DNA from: Micromonospora globbae
Lineage (GTDB): Bacteria > Actinomycetota > Actinomycetes > Mycobacteriales > Micromonosporaceae
Assembly (NCBI RefSeq): GCF_003610785.1
Contig: NZ_RAQQ01000015.1
Span: 1 to 64,000, forward strand
Direction: 5' to 3'
DNA length: 64,000 bases
The position numbers were made by a program, and so were the translations under genes. The notes below the pieces were generated by a model, which was not told the origin of the DNA, did no database searches, and saw only the letters and a program-made list of their open reading frames with translations. Positions 58,124 through 64,000 of this stretch are shown in pieces (the first letter of the stretch is position 1; each line of letters begins with the position of its first letter).

Positions 58124-59362
58124 TCAGAGCGGGTAGCCCACCAACGACGCGAGGTCGGCCAGCTCGGCGCTCATCGCCCGGCGCCGCCGCTCGGAAATCA
58201 GCTTCACGATGTCCCGGGCGTACCGCTGGTGCCGCAGCCAGGCCGGCGCCAGCTCGCGAAGCTCCAGCAGCACGCCGGTGGCCTCGCCGTACTGCCGCTG
58301 CGCGGCGTACGCCCACGCCACGTCCAGGCGGTGTCGCTGCCAGCTGGAGCCGACGGGCGTCGGGCCGGGCGGCACGGACGCGGACAGGCCGAGCGCACGA
58401 CCCGCATCACCGGCCACCGCGGCATTCTCCACCCGCTGCATCTGCACCCGGCCGGCGTCGAACCCGCCGACCATCATCAGGTGCTCGCCGCCCGGGTCAC
58501 GCTCGCCCATGCGGACCGCCGCTGCGGCAGCGGCATCGACCAGTTCGGCCGCCGTGTCCGGCTCGTTGTTCCGGGCGTACGAGGCTGCAGCGCCCAGGAG
58601 CAGCCAGCCCCACGCGGCCAGCTCAGCGGGTGCCGCCCGGCTGAACCGGGGCTCAACCTGGTCCGCAGTGGACACCGCCAGCTCTGCCGCCTCGGCGATC
58701 CGGCCCTGGCGCATCAGCAGCCAGCACATGCCCTGGATGACCGTCGCTGCCACGACCTGGTCGCCGGAGCGGCGTGCGGCCTGGAGGGCGTCCGCGAAGG
58801 CGGTCTGCGCCAGGTCGCCGGCCCGCAACTGGATCAGCAGGTTGCCGGTCAGGTGCAGTGTGCGGGCGAGCAGCACGTTGGCCGCGGGCTCGTCCTCGTC
58901 GGTGGCGAGGTCGACTGCGGTGCGCACGTCGAGCACCAGCGACGGCAGTTCCGCGAGCGCGGAGGCGTAGTCGTTGGCCTGGTATGCCCGGTCGGTGGCG
59001 CGCAGGCGGGCGCGGAGCACATCGGACGGGGGCGGGTTGCTGGCGGGCGTGGTCAGCGCGGCGCCGGTGAGACCCCGTACCGGGGCGACCGCGCGGCGGA
59101 TCTCAGCCAGGGACAGCGGTCGGTGGTCCGGTTCGGCGCGGGCGGCGGCCTCGGCTGTGTTGCCGAGCAGCGCGGTGGTGGGCACGCGGAGGGCGCGGGC
59201 GAGCGCGTGGAGGGTTTCCAGGCGAGCTGCCTTCCGTGCCCCCTGTTCCAGCTTGCGGATCACCTCGACGCTGATGCCGGACTGCTCGGCGAGCTGTTCT
59301 TGCGTCAGGCCGGTTTGCCGGCGGAGGCGGGCGAGATGCTCGCCGGTGGTGGGCTGGCTCAT
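58124..59362 (-). CDS. XRE-family regulator with helical-repeat sensor domain
   Basis: Protein of about 412 residues. Residues 8-60 form a Cro/C1-type helix-turn-helix (HLARLRRQTGLTQEQLAEQS, then GISVEVIRKLEQG). The remainder is alpha-helical with TPR-like periodicity (ALAELPSLVLDVRTAVDLAT, QTAFADALQAARRSGDQVVA, WLLMRQGRIAEAAELAVSTA), a layout common in actinomycete regulators that may bind peptides. The ATG at 59362 follows GGGAGACGACC. It converges on the PadR-linked gene with only two bases between stops and is preceded by small conserved genes on the same strand. Confidence 0.88.
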   Translation of the reverse strand: MSQPTTGEHLARLRRQTGLTQEQLAEQSGISVEVIRKLEQGARKAARLETLHALARALRVPTTALLGNTAEAAARAEPDHRPLSLAEIRRAVAPVRGLTGAALTTPASNPPPSDVLRARLRATDRAYQANDYASALAELPSLVLDVRTAVDLATDEDEPAANVLLARTLHLTGNLLIQLRAGDLAQTAFADALQAARRSGDQVVAATVIQGMCWLLMRQGRIAEAAELAVSTADQVEPRFSRAAPAELAAWGWLLLGAAASYARNNEPDTAAELVDAAAAAAVRMGERDPGGEHLMMVGGFDAGRVQMQRVENAAVAGDAGRALGLSASVPPGPTPVGSSWQRHRLDVAWAYAAQRQYGEATGVLLELRELAPAWLRHQRYARDIVKLISERRRRAMSAELADLASLVGYPL

Positions 59363-59675
59363 GGTCGTCTCCCAGGTAGCGTCTGGGGGCGGCCCGTCGA
59401 CCGCTACACCGACGGGACCGTCATCTCCGACGGTACTCGCCGTCGTGGACATTGGCCGGGCTGGCTCGAACAATCCATTCAGGTGAACTTCGGACTCGCC
59501 GTCGTCTTCTACGTCGGCCTGCTCAAGGACACCCGCGTCCAGCAGGCGGCCCATCGACGGTGGCATCATCCGCGACAAGGTCATCGCGGGGAGGTCCGGG
59601 CGGGCTGACAGCCCCCGCCGCACCACAACCCCACCCCCTGATTCGCGCAGGGGTGGGGCTGCGGCATGTGGTGGG
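59363..59675. other. Intergenic region without a recognised gene
   Basis: About 310 bases in front of the XRE gene. Short open stretches exist in all frames (for example a 42-codon one from a GTG near 59481), but none has a ribosome site or recognisable content. It presumably contains the XRE promoter, which could not be pinned down. Confidence 0.4.
59629..59658 (-). terminator. Hairpin terminator after the phosphotransferase gene
   Basis: CCCCACCCCCTG (59629-59640) pairs with CAGGGGTGGGG (59648-59658) apart from one bulged C, around a 7-base loop. It lies 18 bases beyond the stop of the leftward gene at 59676. Confidence 0.65.
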
Positions 59676-60470
59676 TCAACTGCTGTACCGCAATTCCCGG
59701 ACGGTGGCCGCCCGGTAGGCCGCCCACGCGGCGGTCCAGGCCGCGATGTCGTGCACCCATCCCTGGTCGCTCCGCCTGGCCTTGCTCGACCACTTCGCGG
59801 CGTTGCCGAACGCGAAGTGGTCGATGACGTCACGGTCGACACTGGCCCACGCCGGGAACTGGGCCAACCACGCCTCAGCCTGCTCGGGGGTGTGGCCGCT
59901 ACCGATCAACCACTGGACGAGCAACGCCAGCTCGACCCACGGGGCCGCCTTGGTCGCCCACGCCCAGTCGACGATCCGCAGCCCGTGCCGGGTCACGATC
60001 AGGTTGGTCGGGTTGAGGTCGGAGTGTACGACCGCCGTGCCGTTCATCGCCGGGTGGTCGAACCCGAGCCGGCCCGCTGGCGTGAACCAGGGGCCGCCGA
60101 GCGCGCGGGTCGCCTGGAGTCCGTTCAACGCGGCGGCCAGCAGGTCGAGGTCGGGGCTGCCGGGGCGCAGGTCGGCGTGGCAGCCGTCAAGGTGCTCGGT
60201 CCCCATCACCAGCCAGCCGGCGGCCTCGAAGTGCCACAGCACCTCGGGGGCGTACGAGCCGATCGCCTTGGTGGCGGTCAGCTCGTAGCGCAGTGACTGG
60301 ACCCCCGCTGAAGCCGCCTTGACGAACACCGTGCCGGACGGGCCGGTGACGGCAGACGCGATCTCCGCGTGGTCGCCAGCCGGCGCAGGCACCACGTCCG
60401 GGTCGCCGCCGATCCGCTCGGCGATGCCCGCTGTCACGGCGTCAGGTAGGGCGGTCCAGTCACTGCGCAT
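59676..60470 (-). CDS. Aminoglycoside phosphotransferase-like (APH) kinase
   Basis: Protein of 264 residues with the APH/choline-kinase fold: the catalytic loop is VVHSDLNPTNLIV and the metal-binding Asp is in RIVDWAWA. The N-terminal lobe is short but has VFVKAA with the expected ATP-binding Lys. AGGAGG precedes the ATG. Many actinomycetes carry such genes next to XRE regulators without known resistance roles, so it may phosphorylate a cell metabolite. It follows the GRDP-like gene by 19 bases and is probably co-transcribed with it. Confidence 0.82.
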   Translation of the reverse strand: MRSDWTALPDAVTAGIAERIGGDPDVVPAPAGDHAEIASAVTGPSGTVFVKAASAGVQSLRYELTATKAIGSYAPEVLWHFEAAGWLVMGTEHLDGCHADLRPGSPDLDLLAAALNGLQATRALGGPWFTPAGRLGFDHPAMNGTAVVHSDLNPTNLIVTRHGLRIVDWAWATKAAPWVELALLVQWLIGSGHTPEQAEAWLAQFPAWASVDRDVIDHFAFGNAAKWSSKARRSDQGWVHDIAAWTAAWAAYRAATVRELRYSS

Positions 60471-60489
60471 CCGTCAGACCTCCTGGTCG

Positions 60490-60981
60490 CTACCTGCCGA
60501 GTCCGGGCACGGGCGGGTTCGGCGGGCAGCACGACTCCGCCTCACCCGTCCAGAATTCCATGTCGACCCGGTAGCCGGTCTTGTGGAGCGCCGCGAGCGT
60601 GAACGTCACGGCCGTGCCGTCCATCATCCCTTCGGTGAGGATGGGAATGTGGTGAACGAAGCCGCCGGCGATCTGCTCGCAGGCGGCGGCGTACGGGACG
60701 GTGTGCTGCAACACGGAGTGCCACACCGCGTCGACCGGGAGGGTCGGCACGACGCGGCCGATCGACCCGTCCGGCAGCGGCATCCCGAAGTCCGGGTTGT
60801 CCACGTTGTCGGCGTGCGCCTTCAGGAAGATCAGGAACTGCTCGACGGCCCGCTCGGCGTAGGTGCGGGTGACGTGCCGGTCGGCGGCGAAGTAGTCGAC
60901 CAGCTTGCCGAACGTGTCGGGGTCGACCAGGGTGCGGGGGTCTGTGGCGGTCCCGGCCGCCGCGTCCGTGGAGATGGTCAT
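60490..60981 (-). CDS. Conserved small protein with GRDP-like WH...HHxP motif
   Basis: Protein of about 163 residues; GGAGGAG lies directly before the ATG at 60981. The central region PVDAVWHSVLQHTVPYAAAC followed by GGFVHHIP resembles the short repeat of glycine-rich-domain-containing proteins (D-x-x-W-H ... Y-x-x-x-C ... G-x-x-H-H-x-P), with conserved His and Cys that could bind metal or haem. It ends in CCPPNPPVPGLGR, Cys- and Pro-rich. The function is unknown; it sits in a small actinobacterial gene set with a kinase and an XRE regulator. Confidence 0.6.
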   Translation of the reverse strand: MTISTDAAAGTATDPRTLVDPDTFGKLVDYFAADRHVTRTYAERAVEQFLIFLKAHADNVDNPDFGMPLPDGSIGRVVPTLPVDAVWHSVLQHTVPYAAACEQIAGGFVHHIPILTEGMMDGTAVTFTLAALHKTGYRVDMEFWTGEAESCCPPNPPVPGLGR

Positions 60982-61096
60982 GACTCCTCCTTCGTTGGGG
61001 GTTGCGTTCGGAGAGTCGGTCTCCGTGCCGTCGTGCACCCGGCCGCGCGCTGGCGTCGTTGGCAGCATGCGGCCGGGGGTCTGGAGGCTCGGGGTG

Positions 61097-61375
61097 TCAC
61101 CGAGTCCACGCCACGAACCGCTGGAAGAGGTCGTCTGGGGCGGGTTCGGGCATCTCGATCACGGCCGCGAGTAGCAGCGCGCCCATGTACATGCCCAGCC
61201 CGATCCGGTCGGGCCCGTACGTCTCGCCGAGCTTGACCCGGGCGGGTGGGCACGGCCACGGCTGGCGGCAGGACAGGCAGTCCCAGCTCGGCCGCTCGGG
61301 CTGGTGGCCGTTGCCGCCGATCCGAGCTTCGAGGGCGTTCACTGCGCGGACACCCCAGGCGGGACGGGCCGTCAT
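61097..61375 (-). CDS. Conserved actinobacterial small protein with Cys motif
   Basis: Protein of about 92 residues beginning MTARPAWGVRAVNALEARI. Its core WDCLSCRQPWPCPPAR has three cysteines arranged C-x-x-C-x5-C, typical of a small metal-binding knuckle, followed by a helical stretch ending LFQRFVAWTR. Similar proteins are widespread in Micromonospora and Streptomyces, sometimes loosely named flavin reductase; nothing here supports that name. The ATG overlaps the preceding stop (ATGA). A 115-base gap separates it from the GRDP-like gene. Confidence 0.6.
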   Translation of the reverse strand: MTARPAWGVRAVNALEARIGGNGHQPERPSWDCLSCRQPWPCPPARVKLGETYGPDRIGLGMYMGALLLAAVIEMPEPAPDDLFQRFVAWTR

Positions 61376-61587
61376 CGGGCGCTGTGGGAGTTGACGCCGA
61401 CGGCCCGGTGCATCTGGCCGTGGGTCATCAGCGGGGACGTGCTGGGGATCAGCGTCGGCCCGTCCCACGACGGACGGTCGGCGGCTGCCGCCCGGGACAG
61501 GTACGCGCCGCCGTGGTGCGGGTACGCGGTGGCGGCGCCCGTCTGTTCGATCCGGTCGGTCCGCCGACGTCGCTTGAATCGCCACAC
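61372..61587 (-). CDS. Small hypothetical protein
   Basis: About 71 residues starting at a GTG (61587) with GGAGGG nine bases upstream: VWRFKRRRRTDRIEQ, then a segment rich in Ala, Ser, Pro and His. No family is recognised. It is supported by the ribosome site and the 4-base overlap with the next gene, the arrangement of a small operon. A longer reading of the frame to 61725 is less likely. Confidence 0.45.
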   Translation of the reverse strand: MWRFKRRRRTDRIEQTGAATAYPHHGGAYLSRAAAADRPSWDGPTLIPSTSPLMTHGQMHRAVGVNSHSAR

Positions 61588-61798
61588 CGCTGAGACTCCC
61601 TCCGTCTGCCCTGTCGTCGGGGCGACGGCGGTGCTCGCGCGTCGGGTCACGATGGGCACCGCCGCCGCCGGGGCTCGGCCGGGGGATGCCGCCGACGGGG
61701 GACGACAGCGTGTGACCAAGCCCATACGTTAGGTTTCAGGGGCGGCCGGCGATCTTCCAGGTGCGGCCCGCACCACTATCCAAAGACGTCGGTCACGT

Positions 61799-61815
61799 TG
61801 GTACGCCACGTACCA
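61799..61815. promoter_or_regulatory. Inverted repeat of unknown role
   Basis: TGGTAC (61799-61804) and GTACCA (61810-61815) form a perfect inverted repeat with a 5-base spacer. It lies in the 270-base gap between the end of the lipoprotein gene and the start of the small operon. It might be an operator or part of a terminator for the lipoprotein gene. Confidence 0.3.
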
Positions 61816-61860
61816 GTCACGAGCCGGCCGGCCACCGACCACGCCGTCCGAGCGGGCCGG

Positions 61861-62331
61861 TTAGCGGCTCTGGAACTCCGGCAGCCCCGCGTCGTCGCTG
61901 TCCGGGCCCACCACGGCCGTGAGCGTCGTCCCGTCGGCGCAGAGGGCGGTGGCCCGCAGGTACGTCCGCCGCTGCTGCGCCCGCATGAGCACCTCGGCCT
62001 CGAAGATCTCGTCCTCCACGCGGAGCAGGTCGACGTCGTCGCGCCGCTCGTAGTGGGCCCGCACGTCCAGCGGCGTCATGCGGACGACGGCCTCGACCGT
62101 CGTGAGCGCGCCCTGCGGGACGACCGACGTGACCCGTGCCCCGTCGGGCAGCAGCAGGCCCGTGACGTCGGCGTCCACCTCGGCGTCGGCGTCCAGCGGC
62201 ACCCGGTCGCAGCTCGGCAGGTTCGCCAGCATGCCCGGGCCGCGACCGGCCGGTTGCGGGGCGTCCGTCCCGCCGCACGCCGTCAGGAGCAGCGGGACCG
62301 TGGCGGCGACGGCCAGCGTCCGGAGTCTCAC
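61861..62331 (-). CDS. Small lipoprotein
   Basis: Protein of 156 residues with a lipoprotein signal: MRLRTLAVAATVPLLLTACG, lipobox LTAC. The mature part starts GGTDAPQPAG and has two further Cys (PSCDRV and ALCADG) that could pair. It is too small to be a sugar-binding protein. It follows a sugar permease gene by 18 bases on the same strand, so it is probably the last gene of that operon; its role is unknown. Confidence 0.75.
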   Translation of the reverse strand: MRLRTLAVAATVPLLLTACGGTDAPQPAGRGPGMLANLPSCDRVPLDADAEVDADVTGLLLPDGARVTSVVPQGALTTVEAVVRMTPLDVRAHYERRDDVDLLRVEDEIFEAEVLMRAQQRRTYLRATALCADGTTLTAVVGPDSDDAGLPEFQSR

Positions 62332-62349
62332 CGCCGCAGCATGGCACGC

Positions 62350-63231
62350 TCAGCGCAGCACGCGCCACCGCCGGACGGCGAGCAGCAGCGCGGCGATGAC
62401 GACGGCAGTGACCACCATGAGGACGGTCGTGATCAGGGCGCCGTAGGCGAAACCGGAAAACTCGAAGGCCTGGTCGAAGATGTAGACGGGCAGGTAGAGG
62501 GTGGCGTTGGCCGGGCGACCGTCGGTGAGGACGTACGCGGGCACGAAGTTCACCTGCAACGTCAGGATGGTGTCGCGTACGGCGAGCAGGAGCAGCACGG
62601 GTGCGAGCAGCGGCAGGGTGAGCCGGCGCAGCTGCCCGAACGGGCCGCAGCCCTCCAGGGCCGCCGCCTCGTAGAGCCGCCCGTCGAGCAGCCGCCGGGC
62701 GGCGAGGACGACCAGGAAACCCTCCCCGATGGGGAACACCAGCATCAGGGCGACGGCCACCCGGGCGGTGCCCGGGTCCGACAGCCACGTGAACCCGGGA
62801 TGGCCGACGAGCCCGAGCACCTGGTTGAGCGGGCCGTACAGCGGGTTGAGCACCCACAGGAAGAGCACCGCGAGGGCCACGTCGGGCACGACCGTCGGCA
62901 GGTACACCGCTACCCGGAACCAGCGGCCACCCGGTCGCGGCGCCGCGAGCAGCAGGCCCAGACCGACGGCGGCGAGCAGCCGCAGCGGCACCGCCAGCGC
63001 CACGTGGACCGCCGACGCCTCCACGCTGTCGAGCAGGAAACCGTCGGCGACCATCCGCCGTACGTTGGCGAAACCGACGAACTGGGGATCGCGGGTCAGC
63101 CCGGTGTGGTCGGTGAACGCGTAGCCGACGTTGAGCAGCGCCGGCAGCGCGATCAGCAGGCCGACCGCGACCGCGTACGGCGCGAGGAACGCCCACGCGG
63201 TCAGCGGCCGGCGGGACCGGTCGGCGCTCAC
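62350..63231 (-). CDS. Sugar ABC transporter permease (MalF type)
   Basis: Permease of 293 residues: WAFLAPYAVAVGLLIALPAL is the first membrane segment and LYEAAALEGCGPFGQLRRLT the EAA loop. The region PTVVPDVALAVLFLWVLNPL is typical of the MalF half. The GTG at 63231 overlaps the ATPase stop. No partner permease or binding protein is seen on this side; they may lie beyond the right edge. Confidence 0.9.
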   Translation of the reverse strand: MSADRSRRPLTAWAFLAPYAVAVGLLIALPALLNVGYAFTDHTGLTRDPQFVGFANVRRMVADGFLLDSVEASAVHVALAVPLRLLAAVGLGLLLAAPRPGGRWFRVAVYLPTVVPDVALAVLFLWVLNPLYGPLNQVLGLVGHPGFTWLSDPGTARVAVALMLVFPIGEGFLVVLAARRLLDGRLYEAAALEGCGPFGQLRRLTLPLLAPVLLLLAVRDTILTLQVNFVPAYVLTDGRPANATLYLPVYIFDQAFEFSGFAYGALITTVLMVVTAVVIAALLLAVRRWRVLR

Positions 63232-64000
63232 CGCAGGCGCCGCCCGCTCGCCGTGTCGAACCGGTGCAGCCGACCCGGGTCCGCGCGCAGCCGCACCTCG
63301 TCGCCCGGGCGGACGCCGGGGCGCGGGCCGGTGCGGACGGTCAACCGGGTGCCGTCCGGGCAGCGGGTCAGCAGGATCGTCTCGCTGCCGAGCGCCTCCA
63401 CCGCCTCGACCGCGGCCCCGACCGGCCCGTCGGGATCGAGCGCCAGGTCCTCCGGGCGGACGCCGACGGTCACGTCGTCGGCGCCGCCGAGCACGCCGCC
63501 GCCGGGGACGAGGTTCATGGGCGGGCTGCCCAGGAAACCGGCCACGAACACGTCCGCCGGCTCGTCGTACACCTGCTGGGGCGGCCCGACCTGGCGGACC
63601 CGGCCCCGGTCGAGGACGGCGACGCGGTCGCCGAGGGTCATGGCCTCGGCCTGGTCGTGGGTGACGTGGACGGTCGTCGTGCCGAGCTCCCGGTGCAGGG
63701 TGATCAGCTCGGCGCGGGTGGCGAAGCGCAGCGGCGCGTCCAGGCTGGCCAGTGGTTCGTCCAGCAGGTAGACGGTCGGTTCGCGCAGCAGCGCGCGGGC
63801 CAGGGCGACGCGCTGGCGCTGGCCACCCGAGGTCTGGTCGGGGTAGCGGTCGAGAAGCTCCCCGATGCCGAGCCGGTCGGCGGCGGCCCGGGCCCGCCGT
63901 TCGGCCTCCTGCCGGCGGACCCGGCGCACACGCAGCCCGAACGTCAGGTTCGCCAGGACGGTGAGGTGCGGATAGAGCGCGTAGTCCTGGAAGACCATCG
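63228..64000 (-). CDS. ABC transporter ATP-binding protein (MalK type), N-terminus beyond window
   Basis: The visible part (about 257 residues) begins at the Q-loop MVFQDYALYPHLTV and includes signature TSGGQRQR, Walker B VYLLDEP, the H-loop THDQAEAMTLGDR and a TOBE region with VGVRPEDLAL. Walker A lies outside the window. The signature has TSGGQ instead of LSGGQ. It would energise the permease encoded immediately downstream. Confidence 0.92.
   Translation of the reverse strand, partial: MVFQDYALYPHLTVLANLTFGLRVRRVRRQEAERRARAAADRLGIGELLDRYPDQTSGGQRQRVALARALLREPTVYLLDEPLASLDAPLRFATRAELITLHRELGTTTVHVTHDQAEAMTLGDRVAVLDRGRVRQVGPPQQVYDEPADVFVAGFLGSPPMNLVPGGGVLGGADDVTVGVRPEDLALDPDGPVGAAVEAVEALGSETILLTRCPDGTRLTVRTGPRPGVRPGDEVRLRADPGRLHRFDTASGRRLR

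Noticed and set aside
59452..59718. Small ORF in the gap before the XRE gene
   Set aside because: No ribosome site or recognisable sequence, and it runs into the terminator hairpin and the end of the convergent gene.
1..64000. Secondary-metabolite cluster, tRNA/rRNA genes or prophage
   Set aside because: No polyketide or peptide synthetase domains, no cloverleaf or rRNA signatures and no phage structural or integrase genes were seen on either strand.

Overview
The window is chromosomal DNA of a high-GC actinomycete, most likely Micromonospora or a near relative (family Micromonosporaceae). This is inferred from about 70 % GC, many GTG starts, GTGA/ATGA stop-start overlaps, twin-arginine and lipoprotein exports, LacI/GntR/ROK-type sugar loci, and secreted enzymes with Ig-like, PKD and discoidin modules. 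No tRNA, rRNA, CRISPR array or prophage was recognised. The only mobile-element trace is the C-terminal end of an IS5-type transposase at the left edge.

Left part (1-6.5 kb): a secreted M28 aminopeptidase, an acetoacetate-decarboxylase-fold protein, an SDR oxidoreductase, an HxlR regulator with a perfect inverted repeat beside its start, and htpG (Hsp90) with a strong terminator. A 0.8 kb regulatory gap then leads into a four-gene secreted block (7.3-16.8 kb). The block encodes a blue-copper domain followed by six near-identical repeats and a DUF1080/3-keto-glycoside-type domain, a Tat-exported TIM-barrel sugar isomerase, a multicopper oxidase, and a 1348-residue ThuA + discoidin + glucose/sorbosone-dehydrogenase-like + PKD + DUF1080 protein. 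Together they look like an extracellular, copper-linked oxidative sugar-processing system.

16.9-28.2 kb: a histone-H1-like protein, an ArsR/SRPBCC pair and a GNAT acetyltransferase. Next comes a leftward LacI-controlled operon (LacI, FAD oxidoreductase, sugar-binding lipoprotein, two permeases, ROK kinase, NanE-type epimerase), divergent from a secreted five-bladed-propeller glycosidase-like protein. Three palindromic operators lie in the shared 459 bp intergenic region. 28.3-31.6 kb: an Otr(A)/TetM-type ribosomal protection protein whose start lies inside a small leader ORF, coupled to an unusual protein with two P-loop domains.

31.7-47.8 kb: two arms around a GntR gene. The leftward arm encodes an ABC importer with its own ATPase, a PHP metallohydrolase, an IolE-like TIM barrel, a Gfo/Idh/MocA dehydrogenase and a GH38 alpha-mannosidase. 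The rightward arm encodes IolC, a Cgl0159-type aldolase, IolB and IolD. The same palindrome lies in front of each arm. The set looks like uptake and catabolism of myo-inositol, possibly delivered as mannosyl-inositol.

48-64 kb: secreted M14 carboxypeptidase, S8 subtilase and a BNR/propeller protein; a leaderless PadR gene followed by a membrane-protein gene with an apparent frameshift; an XRE regulator with an APH-like kinase and small conserved actinobacterial proteins; a lipoprotein; and the start of another sugar ABC importer that runs off the right edge.
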